DNA of 43,466 nt from a virus, in IMG/VR virus record IMGVR_UViG_3300021091_000146, positions 1 to 43,466 of that record. One strand, given 5' to 3'. Under the pieces are notes generated by a model. That model searched no databases. It was not told the DNA's origin and saw nothing but the letters and a program-made list of their open reading frames with translations. The translations under genes and the position numbers were made by a program. This document shows, piece by piece, positions 15,890 to 23,332 of the stretch. Numbering within the stretch: the first letter of the stretch is position 1; each line of letters opens with the position of its first letter.

Positions 15890-16372
15890 ATGAAAAAGTG
15901 TATGCAATGTGGTGGAGCTAAAATGATGTCAAAAGGTGGCAAAGTTTCTCCAGTTAAAAAAATGCAAAAAGGTGGATCATCAGGATGTCCACTTGGACAA
16001 TGTCCAAAACAAGATCATAATGGAGAAACAATTTGTGTAAAATGTCCTGGTGTTGTGGCTGGTCTTGTTACTACTATTGGTGGTTCATCAGCTATTATAG
16101 GTAAAATGATAGGTGATAGTATAAAAAAAGGAAAAGAAGTGACTGCTATTAAAAGAGCAAATCCTGGTATGAAAAGAAAAAAAGCTAGAGAAATATACTT
16201 TAAACAACAAGATGAAAAATTAGCTGCTGCTGGAAAAAAACCTGAACAAAAAGGAATAGGTGGTGCAAAATATAAATCAGGTGGTATTGCAAAACAAAAA
16301 ATTGTAGGTATGCCTGGATATAATGCAAGAACAGATACTATGAAAATGGGTGGTTTTAAAGATTTATCATGA
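15890..16372 (+). CDS. GG-motif basic protein, apparently truncated by an in-frame TGA
   Basis: This 160-residue protein holds five [M/Y]xxGG sites: MQCGG (5-9), MSKGG (13-17), MQKGG (25-29), YKSGG (about 128-132) and MKMGG (about 152-156). Between them are a Cys-rich patch (CPLGQCPKQ, ICVKCPG), a Gly/Ile/Val segment that may be membrane-active (VAGLVTTIGGSSAIIGKMIG) and a Lys-rich helix. After FKDLS the frame meets TGA at 16370-16372, yet continues open for 23 more sensible codons. The normal ending appears to be DLS-Gly-DGKITKK, so the TGA looks like a GGA-to-TGA change. Other genes here clearly use TGA as stop. Confidence 0.78.
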   Translation: MKKCMQCGGAKMMSKGGKVSPVKKMQKGGSSGCPLGQCPKQDHNGETICVKCPGVVAGLVTTIGGSSAIIGKMIGDSIKKGKEVTAIKRANPGMKRKKAREIYFKQQDEKLAAAGKKPEQKGIGGAKYKSGGIAKQKIVGMPGYNARTDTMKMGGFKDLS

Positions 16373-16444
16373 GACGGTAAGATTACAAAAAAAGATATAC
16401 TGATTGGTAGAGGTGTTATTAAAAAACCTATTAGAAAGAAATAA
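16373..16444 (+). pseudogene. Detached C-terminal tail of the upstream GG-motif protein
   Basis: In the same frame as 15890 and directly after its TGA, the bases encode DGKITKKDILIGRGVIKKPI and then RKK before TAA at 16442-16444. There is no suitable start codon. DLS(G)DGKITKKDxLIGRG is an ending I recall from other phage basic proteins, so this is most likely the genuine C-terminus, lost unless TGA is read through. Confidence 0.55.
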
Positions 16445-16446
16445 TC

Positions 16447-16593
16447 ATGGCAGAGAAGAAAGACAAAAAGTGGATACAAAAAGCAGTTAATCCTAAACAC
16501 AAAGGATACTGTACCCCAATGTCTAAACCTACTTGTACACCTAAGAGAAAAGCTCTTGCTAGAACATTTAAAAAAATGGCTAAAAATAGATAA
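16447..16593 (+). CDS. 48-aa basic protein (WIQKAVNPKHKGYCTPM type)
   Basis: The frame starts two bases after the preceding TAA and ends at TAA 16591-16593. WIQKAVNPKHKGYCTPMSK then TCTPKRKALARTFKKMAK is a recognisable small phage protein type with two CTP motifs that could bind metal or form a disulfide. It closes the cluster of tiny basic genes. The next gene starts two bases later, so the whole cluster is one transcription unit with 16596. Confidence 0.75.
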   Translation: MAEKKDKKWIQKAVNPKHKGYCTPMSKPTCTPKRKALARTFKKMAKNR

Positions 16594-16595
16594 GA

Positions 16596-17294
16596 ATGTT
16601 AAATAGTACTCTTACCATAAAGATAAAACAAAGGATTAATAAGCTTGACAGTCAAGATTATGACAACATAACTTGCTGGCAAGTAGTTGAGTCTTTTAAT
16701 AAAGCTCAGGTAGAATGGGTACGAAGACAACTTCATGGTATTAATGTAGTAAAAGAAGGTGATGAACAATCTACTCGTAGAAAAGATGACTTACAAAAGT
16801 TATTAATAAAAGATCCATTACCAGCTACAAAAAAAGATATCTACTATGAAGGAAACATTCCGGGAGATTATCTCCAATGGAAAAGAGTAGATATCTATGC
16901 TAAGAAGGATTGTTGTGACCCACGAAGGATGACTGTATATCTTGCAGAAGAAGGAAACTTAAATCAACTTCTCAGAGATAAATCAAAACAACCAAACTTT
17001 GAATGGGCAGAGACATTTGCTACTCTTATAAATGATACAGTACATCTGTATACAAATGGAGAGTTTGAAATATCTGAAGCATTTCTTACATACTATAGAC
17101 AACCGGTAAAAATTCAAGTAACTGGATGTTCTGACCCTTACACAGGAATCACTTCTGCTACTGAAGTAGAATGTGAGTTTAAGGATGATATCATAGAATT
17201 AATAATTGATGAGGCAGTAAGTATTCTAGCTGGAGACATAGAATCAGGAAACCAATTCTCTAGAACACAAGAATCTGCTGAACGTAGTAACTAA
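16596..17294 (+). CDS. Putative head-tail connector or ring protein
   Basis: The 232-residue protein starts with a helical region (LTIKIKQRINKLDSQDYDNI, CWQVVESFNKAQVEWVRRQL), then beta-rich segments, then a C-terminal helix (DDIIELIIDEAVSILAGDIE) and a charged end. A helical N-terminus, a beta core and a long C-terminal helix are typical of gp4/gp6-type connector proteins that bind the portal. In crAss-like genomes a protein of this size follows the capsid block. Two Cys pairs (CCDP) are present. Exact ring identity cannot be read by eye. Confidence 0.65.
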   Translation: MLNSTLTIKIKQRINKLDSQDYDNITCWQVVESFNKAQVEWVRRQLHGINVVKEGDEQSTRRKDDLQKLLIKDPLPATKKDIYYEGNIPGDYLQWKRVDIYAKKDCCDPRRMTVYLAEEGNLNQLLRDKSKQPNFEWAETFATLINDTVHLYTNGEFEISEAFLTYYRQPVKIQVTGCSDPYTGITSATEVECEFKDDIIELIIDEAVSILAGDIESGNQFSRTQESAERSN

Positions 17295-17360
17295 TTATGG
17301 AAGTATAAATTACTTTTCTTAAAATAATTTGGATATTTCAAAAACTTTTATTATATTATA

Positions 17361-17367
17361 GTATATT
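17361..17367 (+). promoter_or_regulatory. Promoter-like element GTATATT before the 458-aa structural gene
   Basis: GTATATT lies 25 bases upstream of the ATG at 17393 within a 98-base gap that has no other content except A/T-rich sequence. Spacing to the start is nearly the same as at 2482 and 10191. Confidence 0.5.
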
Positions 17368-17392
17368 TATTTATTAACTAAAACAAAAAACA

Positions 17393-18769
17393 ATGGCTTA
17401 TTTTAATCATGCATTTAGAAAAGTTCTTTTGGCAACAGAAGGAATTTCTCCTTTGAACAATGTTCAGTTAGGTACTCCAACTGCACCAGGAGCTTTAACT
17501 TATAACGAGTTAGATGCAGCTCAACTAACATTTATTAACCCAGATGACTTTGAAGTTTCACCAGAGCCTAATACTGATCCATGTTGTAGTGTTATTATTG
17601 CATCAGGTTCAATTTATCAAAATGATAAAATTGGTAAATTTCATGGAGGATATCAAGAGTCTAACAAAACTAAAACTATCAAACCTCAGTATGTGAGTAA
17701 GTATTGGTATGTTGAGGCTAATGCACCTTCTAAGTATGTAACCAATGTTGGATATACTCCTTGGAATGTTGCAAATCCACCATCAAGTTCAAATCCAGGT
17801 GAAACTGGTGGAACATGTTGTAAAGAGTTTTTATGTGGTGAAACTTATTATCTACGTTTAGATGTTAAAGGTTCTCCTGCATTGAGATTATTAAATCACA
17901 ATGGTTATTTAACTCTTGAGGCTTATACAGGATGTTGTGATCCTGATGCAATTGCACCTACTCCTGTAGATCCTAGAAAAGTATATTTTGCTTGGGCAAA
18001 TCAAATTTTGGAGTCTCCAATCATCAATCCTTTTGTATATCCAATTATAACATTTTCTGATGATAATGGTACTACTTGGACTTATTACTATCCTAATGAT
18101 GTTGACTTGACTGCATTACCAGCTGCACCTGCTGGTGTAACCTATGCACATTATGAGGATTGGACAGAAGAAGCATATGCAGCAGATATGTGTGCTGGAT
18201 TTACTTTAACTGGTGCTTATGAAGATACTAAGTTTGGTAACTGTACATTCCAAGTTTCTGACTTCTATGAATTAGAGCCAGTAAGAATCTATGCTTCTGA
18301 AGTAGATTTAACTGGTTCACCATGTGAGTTTGAAGGTCTTTGTGTAGGTGTAGAATGTTATGGTTTACAAGCTAATGGAGTTGGAGAAACTGTAGCAAGA
18401 GATTTTATCTTGTCAGAATCTTACAGACAAAACTTCTTTGCAACTGACCCAAGAATTCGTGAGATTACTCAAGGTGATGCAATTGTAGGTTGTAAAGGAT
18501 TTATTGATAGAAACTTACTTTATGATAGAATTTATTTACTACATAATGTTCCACGTTTCTACAATCCATCTGGAACATTTGACAATGATCAATACTTAGT
18601 AGAAATTATTGTTGAACAAGGTGATATTGCTAATCCAACTGGTGTTTGGGATAAAATTAATGATTGGTTAGGTGCATGTACTACATGTACTGCAAAACCA
18701 ACTGTTTCAGGTAATAACTGTGATGATCCAATTGTACCTTTCCCTGGTGATGACCACCCGCAACCTTAA
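17393..18769 (+). CDS. Abundant Cys-containing virion protein (candidate auxiliary capsid protein)
   Basis: The 458-residue beta-rich protein has many Cys in pairs or close sets (DPCCSV, GTCCKEFLCG, GCCDPD, CTTCTAK), more Trp/Tyr than average and an acidic, Pro-rich end (FPGDDHPQP). It has its own promoter-like element and a strong terminator directly after it, the same arrangement as the major capsid gene, so it is probably made in high copy. A capsid decoration, vertex or major tail-surface protein would fit. No enzyme motif. Cys pairs suggest disulfides or metal stabilisation outside the cell. Confidence 0.68.
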   Translation: MAYFNHAFRKVLLATEGISPLNNVQLGTPTAPGALTYNELDAAQLTFINPDDFEVSPEPNTDPCCSVIIASGSIYQNDKIGKFHGGYQESNKTKTIKPQYVSKYWYVEANAPSKYVTNVGYTPWNVANPPSSSNPGETGGTCCKEFLCGETYYLRLDVKGSPALRLLNHNGYLTLEAYTGCCDPDAIAPTPVDPRKVYFAWANQILESPIINPFVYPIITFSDDNGTTWTYYYPNDVDLTALPAAPAGVTYAHYEDWTEEAYAADMCAGFTLTGAYEDTKFGNCTFQVSDFYELEPVRIYASEVDLTGSPCEFEGLCVGVECYGLQANGVGETVARDFILSESYRQNFFATDPRIREITQGDAIVGCKGFIDRNLLYDRIYLLHNVPRFYNPSGTFDNDQYLVEIIVEQGDIANPTGVWDKINDWLGACTTCTAKPTVSGNNCDDPIVPFPGDDHPQP

Positions 18770-18791
18770 TTAAAGTTTTATAAACTCATAA

Positions 18792-18829
18792 AAGGAGAGT
18801 GAGAGTATAATCTCTCCTCTCCTTTTTTT
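18792..18829 (+). terminator. Long-stem terminator
   Basis: AAGGAGAG (18792-18799) plus GAGAG (18801-18805) pairs with CTCTC (18812-18816) plus CTCTCCTT (18817-18824), with one bulged T at 18800 and a 6-base loop. A T-run follows. This 13-bp stem lies 22 bases after the upstream stop. Confidence 0.9.
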
Positions 18830-18841
18830 ATATGTAAAAAA

Positions 18842-19384
18842 ATGGCAAATCATGTATTAAGTTTAGAAATTCCTACAGTATTAAATCCCTATATACTTAA
18901 GGTATTTGATACTAGTGTTTATTCTCCATTAGTAGGTTTGCATAATCCAAGATTACAAATAGCTGCTCCTGGATTTACATGTTTAACTGAATTAATATTT
19001 GAACCTTGTTCAAGTCCTACTTATACAGCATGTGATTTAGGATTACAAACAGAAAACTGTGGAACATCTTATGTAAATTTACCTGATGGTATTTACACAA
19101 TTAAGTATTCAGTAGATTTAGATTGTAAAGTATATGTAAGTTATAATCATCTTAGAATGACATGTGCTTTAAATAGATATGAAAAAATACTTTGTACTTT
19201 GAGTATCTCAGATTGTGATCCTCCAGTAAAGATTAAACAGAAGCTGAGAGATCTTCATTTAATTAAAATGTATTTAGAAGCAGCTAGAGCAAAAGTAGAA
19301 ACATGTCATGAAAACCAAGAAGGTATGACATTATTTAACTATGCTGTTAAACTTTTAAATAAGTTTGAATGTAGAAATTGTTAA
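18842..19384 (+). CDS. Unknown structural-module protein, Cys-rich beta domain plus helical tail
   Basis: The 180-residue protein has an immunoglobulin-like beta-rich first part (residues 1-105: LSLEIPTVLNPYILKVFD, then NLPDGIYTIKYSV) with several Cys, and a C-terminal helical part (about 125-180, KLRDLHLIKMYLEAARAKVE) ending in FECRNC. It follows directly on the terminator. The pattern suggests an adaptor that holds a surface protein on the virion. No family name can be given. Confidence 0.68.
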   Translation: MANHVLSLEIPTVLNPYILKVFDTSVYSPLVGLHNPRLQIAAPGFTCLTELIFEPCSSPTYTACDLGLQTENCGTSYVNLPDGIYTIKYSVDLDCKVYVSYNHLRMTCALNRYEKILCTLSISDCDPPVKIKQKLRDLHLIKMYLEAARAKVETCHENQEGMTLFNYAVKLLNKFECRNC

Positions 19385-19403
19385 CCTTTTAAAACCAACA
19401 AAA

Positions 19404-19601
19404 ATGAGTACTTGTCCTAATTGTGGTGCAAAATTAAGTTGTGGATGTCAAAGAAGAACTTTACCAAATGGAAATCAAGGTTGTACTTCATGCATTAATA
19501 AAACAAAAGTTGTTGCAGCACCTAAACAAACTAGCAAAGCTGTTGTAAGCAATAGCTGGAGCACAAAAAGAAAACAAACATTAAATAAATTTATAACATA
19601 A
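19404..19601 (+). CDS. Small zinc-ribbon-like protein
   Basis: The start at 19404 is chosen because it is preceded by the AAAACCAACAAAAATG leader found at other starts; an upstream in-frame Met at 19365 would overlap the previous gene. The 65-residue product has CPNCGAKLSCGC and CTSCINK, five to six Cys in a CxxC/CxC/CxxC layout suited to one or two zinc sites, then a basic tail (NSWSTKRKQTLNKF). It couples to the next gene through TAATG. Probably a small virion or assembly factor. Confidence 0.65.
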   Translation: MSTCPNCGAKLSCGCQRRTLPNGNQGCTSCINKTKVVAAPKQTSKAVVSNSWSTKRKQTLNKFIT

Positions 19602-22018
19602 TGGCAGGCATTCCTTATTATAAAATAACTAATTGCTGTGATGCTGGTGATGAAATAATAGTCAATATTGATCTTATCACACCGCCTCCATTTGTAGATG
19701 GTGTATATAAATATACAGGTCCTGGCTTTAGTTTATCTGGAATGACATTTGTAACAAATAATTGTTATTATATATCATTATTAGGTCTTGTTCTTAATTC
19801 ATATCCTTTTATAACAAATTCCGAATGGCAGAATTTTACTTTTACTTCTGCAGATAAAGAACGTGGATGTTTAGAGTGTATAGATTGTTCTCCACCATCT
19901 TTTTGTAAGTTAGTCTATAGAAGTTGTTGTGATCCAACTATTGAATATTCTACACAAGGAACATTACCATTTGGAACTTTTAATAGAATTATTAGATTTA
20001 ATAATCCCTATGGTAATATTCCAGCAGGATGTTATATTGTTAGTACTGAATGTGATATTACTCCTGAAGAATATGGTAGCTTACCATCAGAACCTGCATT
20101 TGGTCAATATACTATACTTACTAGTAATCCTATTTTAAATGATTGTGATTATTATAGAAGAGACGGGGAATGTCCAGAATGTGAAGATCCTCAATGCTAT
20201 GGACTTGTAAATTGTGATGGTCTTTACTTTTTTACTACAGAAAATTTATCTGCATATGTTGGTCAATTTATAGAAATAAATGATTATGAAGGTACTTGGT
20301 ATGTTTTTTTAGAAACAGGTCCTTGTAATGATGCTAGAGTTGCAGTTGATGTTATTGGTATAGCAGAGCCTTGTCCATGCATATGTTATGAAATTGTAGG
20401 TAGATTAAATTCATTAGAATATGTAAACTGTGATAATGAAATAGTTAAAGATGCAACAGCAACTCAGTTTTGTTCAAGAATTTATCCTATATTTTCTGGT
20501 ACACCTGGTGAATATCAAATACTTCAAGGTGAAGAATGTGTTGATGGAGAATGCCCGATTGTTTGTTATGTACTTGAAAACTGTGATACTGGTGAAATTA
20601 TATATTCTAATCTTCAAAGTTTATATCGTTATTTAAATACAAATTCTGTAGTTACATTACTAGGATATGAAGGATGTTGGGAAGTAAAAGAATGTATACC
20701 AGATTGTGATTGTATTACTGTTACTATTGGAATAGATAATGAAGGAATAATTATATATACTGAATATACTGCACTGAATATAGGAACATATAATGGTTGG
20801 GGAGTTTGGGAATTTACAATAGATTCAGATACATTTTACATATGGAATTCGTATAATAATCCAGGTTCAAACTGGACAATATCAGAAGGTAGTTACGGTG
20901 CAACTCCTGGTGTAATCTATGCAGCAAGTAAATTAGTCAATGAATGTCCTGAAGCTGATTCAGGTAACCAGACAGGGAATCCAAATGATTGGTTTATTAA
21001 TTTTTCAACTCCTGAGGTTTCTTGGAGAAGTGTTAAAACAGAAATATGTCCTTGTATATGTGAATGTCCTGTAGATGTTGTTGTGATTCAAGAATTTGAC
21101 TCATGTGAAGCTTGTGAACCTATAGTAGCTTATAAACTTAGAAACTGTGAAAATACATTTGATGTTCAATATACTACTCAAGATCTTTCAGCATATGTAG
21201 ATCAAGTAGTACAAACAGATTGTGGATGTTTTATTGTAGAAGAAATTGATTATATCCCACCTTCTACAACAGTAGTTGTAATAGAATATGCATTTGAAAA
21301 TTGTAAAGATTGTTTATCTACATTTTATTTACTTACTGATTGTGCAGGTGAAGTTGATGATATAGTTACTACAACAGATTTATCTGACTACATAGGACAG
21401 GTAATCAAACTAGAAAATTGTGATACATGTTGGGAAGTATCTGAAACAAGAGAATTTACTATATTATCTAATGTAGTAATAGCTGAATCATATATAGATT
21501 GTATAGAATGTTTTCTTGATGTACCATGTGTTTGTTCTAAAATAACAAATCTTACATCAATTGAACGAACAATAGAATATTATGATTGTGATGATGTATT
21601 ACAAGAAATAACATTAGAAGTAGGAGAATCATCTGAAAAGATTTGTTTAAAAAGATGGATGCTCCCTGATTTACCTCCAAATGAAATACTATATACAGAA
21701 TTTTTTGGTGAATGTAAAAATGGAGTATGTCCACAACCTATATTCAAAAATGATAGAATTATAAAACCAGGATACATTACACCTGTATGTACTCCAGAAA
21801 AATATACTGAGATAACATGTAAATTTGCAGACATTATATATAAAATTGCTCTTGAAAAAAGATATGGTATAACTAATTGCTGTCCTGATGAAGATGATCA
21901 ATGGTTAGTTGAAAAAGAATTAATAGATCTACAAGCCCTTCATCCACCTACTCCAGTATGTCCTGCTCCATCATCATGCATAGTAAGTACTATATATACA
22001 ACATTTAAAGCCATTTAA
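19601..22018 (+). CDS. Large Cys-rich repeat protein, probable virion surface or fibre protein
   Basis: The 805-residue protein is built from diverged beta repeats. The clearest units begin at about residues 199 (CYGLVNCDG...NLSAYVGQ), 322 (CYVLENCDTG...GYEGCWEV), 510 (YKLRNCEN...DLSAYVDQ) and 573 (FYLLTDCAG...DLSDYIGQ...CWEV). The shared pattern is Y-x-L-x-N/D-C, then TT-x-DLSxYVGQ-V, then C-W/F-x-V. More distant Cys-rich units occupy the N-terminus. Cys content is far above the cytoplasmic average, implying disulfides outside the cell. No catalytic motif. It is probably an adhesin or fibre that may bind host surface glycans; binding target unknown. A two-base gap separates it from the protease gene. 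Confidence 0.72.
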   Translation: MAGIPYYKITNCCDAGDEIIVNIDLITPPPFVDGVYKYTGPGFSLSGMTFVTNNCYYISLLGLVLNSYPFITNSEWQNFTFTSADKERGCLECIDCSPPSFCKLVYRSCCDPTIEYSTQGTLPFGTFNRIIRFNNPYGNIPAGCYIVSTECDITPEEYGSLPSEPAFGQYTILTSNPILNDCDYYRRDGECPECEDPQCYGLVNCDGLYFFTTENLSAYVGQFIEINDYEGTWYVFLETGPCNDARVAVDVIGIAEPCPCICYEIVGRLNSLEYVNCDNEIVKDATATQFCSRIYPIFSGTPGEYQILQGEECVDGECPIVCYVLENCDTGEIIYSNLQSLYRYLNTNSVVTLLGYEGCWEVKECIPDCDCITVTIGIDNEGIIIYTEYTALNIGTYNGWGVWEFTIDSDTFYIWNSYNNPGSNWTISEGSYGATPGVIYAASKLVNECPEADSGNQTGNPNDWFINFSTPEVSWRSVKTEICPCICECPVDVVVIQEFDSCEACEPIVAYKLRNCENTFDVQYTTQDLSAYVDQVVQTDCGCFIVEEIDYIPPSTTVVVIEYAFENCKDCLSTFYLLTDCAGEVDDIVTTTDLSDYIGQVIKLENCDTCWEVSETREFTILSNVVIAESYIDCIECFLDVPCVCSKITNLTSIERTIEYYDCDDVLQEITLEVGESSEKICLKRWMLPDLPPNEILYTEFFGECKNGVCPQPIFKNDRIIKPGYITPVCTPEKYTEITCKFADIIYKIALEKRYGITNCCPDEDDQWLVEKELIDLQALHPPTPVCPAPSSCIVSTIYTTFKAI

Positions 22019-22019
22019 A

Positions 22020-23294
22020 ATGGAACACATTAAAGAAAAAATAAAAGAATTAGCTTTAATATCATTACCAAATATTACAAGTATATCATATGGTTATAAA
22101 TTTGTTAATGGTGTACAAACTAATGAACTTTCAATAATTTTTGGAGTTACAAAGAAGCTACCATTATCTGAATTACCAGTTAATGAAGTTATACCTAGAA
22201 CAATTGCTATTGGTGTAAATAATATAAATACAGATGTACTTGAATCTTCTATGCCAGAATTATTAGCATGTAATGCAAATTGTGGTCAAGTTGCTGGTCC
22301 AAATTCTATAGTAAATAGAGCACTTATGAGACCACTAATTGGTGGCCTTTCCATATCTTCTTCAAATACCATACAATCAGTAGGTACATTTGGATTTATT
22401 GCTGTACATGAAGAAACAGATGCATTAGTAGGTGTAACAAATAATCACGTAATTATACAAGATTCATTTTATACATCTGAAAGAAACTTACAAGGTTTAA
22501 TTAAAAATGAATATGATCCAATAAATACTATTTATCAAAATGGTGAAAGTGGATCTATTCCTCCATCAAATTATATAATTGGTCAATCTTTAAGATATGT
22601 ACCTATTTCAGGTATTACTCCTAATAAAGTTGATTGTGCTATATTTTCATTACAAAAATCAGATATAGAACAATCTGCAATATCTAAATCAGTAATGCAA
22701 AGTGGAGAAATATATAATCAACCATTGCCATTTGCTACAACAGCAGAGATAGATGATTTACTTATTACAAATCCTATGTTGTATAGTTCAGGAAGAACTA
22801 CAGGACCAAAAGGAGGACCTTTATGTCCACTTAGAATATTTTCTATATTTACTGCTTTTCCAATCTTATATGCAAAGCAAGGTGGTTATTCTCCAGTTAT
22901 ATTTACAGATCAATTAACTTATATAAAAACAGATCCTGCAACAGATCCTGCATTATCTCCAACTTGTCCTAATCCAGTATATAGTGGAGATTCAGGTTCT
23001 GCTTTAATTGCAGACTTTAATGGAGTTAGAAAAATAATAGGTCATGTATTTGCAGGTACAAAAGTTGGTAATGATTTTATTTTTGGATATGCTAATAGAA
23101 TTGATAATACTGCATTAGAAATGGGAATTAAAGCATGGGACGGAACACATAATGTAAAGTATGTAGATCCAGAATCAATACAATATATAACAACTCCTAA
23201 TGGAAGTTCAGACAAATATATAAATTGTGTAAGTGTTGAGCATGTTAGAAACTATTGGCAAGTAGGTTTAACTAATCTTAATAATCCTTGTTAG
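22020..23294 (+). CDS. Trypsin-like serine protease (S1/chymotrypsin fold) in the tail-fibre locus
   Basis: The 424-residue protein has a full catalytic triad in the right order: GVTNNHVI with H143, NKVDCAIFSL with D205, and YSGDSGSALI with S325 in the canonical GDSG oxyanion motif. The N-terminal region (about 1-75, SYGYKFVNGVQTNELSIIFG then PLSELPVNEVIPRTI) resembles the pre-domain of bacterial trypsin-like peptidases. There is no signal peptide, so it likely acts in the virion or during assembly. It follows the Cys-rich repeat protein by one base and precedes two fibre-like genes. Possible roles are processing of phage polyproteins or degradation of host surface protein. Substrate specificity cannot be read from sequence. 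Confidence 0.86.
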   Translation: MEHIKEKIKELALISLPNITSISYGYKFVNGVQTNELSIIFGVTKKLPLSELPVNEVIPRTIAIGVNNINTDVLESSMPELLACNANCGQVAGPNSIVNRALMRPLIGGLSISSSNTIQSVGTFGFIAVHEETDALVGVTNNHVIIQDSFYTSERNLQGLIKNEYDPINTIYQNGESGSIPPSNYIIGQSLRYVPISGITPNKVDCAIFSLQKSDIEQSAISKSVMQSGEIYNQPLPFATTAEIDDLLITNPMLYSSGRTTGPKGGPLCPLRIFSIFTAFPILYAKQGGYSPVIFTDQLTYIKTDPATDPALSPTCPNPVYSGDSGSALIADFNGVRKIIGHVFAGTKVGNDFIFGYANRIDNTALEMGIKAWDGTHNVKYVDPESIQYITTPNGSSDKYINCVSVEHVRNYWQVGLTNLNNPC

Positions 23295-23309
23295 TTTAAA
23301 TAAATTTAT

Positions 23310-23316
23310 GTATATT
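23310..23316 (+). promoter_or_regulatory. Promoter-like element GTATATT before the 555-aa fibre gene
   Basis: GTATATT is 16 bases before the ATG at 23333, in a 38-base gap. A GTTTAAA at 23294-23300 lies nine bases upstream; the same GTTTAAA precedes the element at 2482 by eight bases. Confidence 0.45.
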
Positions 23317-23332
23317 ATAATAAGAGAAAAAT

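Noticed and set aside
16370-16372. TGA as a sense codon (alternative genetic code, for example TGA read as Gly)
   Set aside because: TGA ends several genes with ATGA overlaps and the downstream frames there are not extensions. Only this one TGA looks recoded, so a mutation or error is simpler.
16015-16500. 161-codon open frame on the minus strand, very hydrophobic
   Set aside because: It is the complement of Lys/Gly-rich coding sequence, which reads as Phe/Leu/Ile-rich. The + strand frame has the GG motif pattern and fits the gene spacing.
19365-19403. Upstream Met at 19365 as start of the small zinc-ribbon gene
   Set aside because: It would overlap the previous gene and add a tail-like sequence; the Met at 19404 has the CCAACAAAAATG leader.
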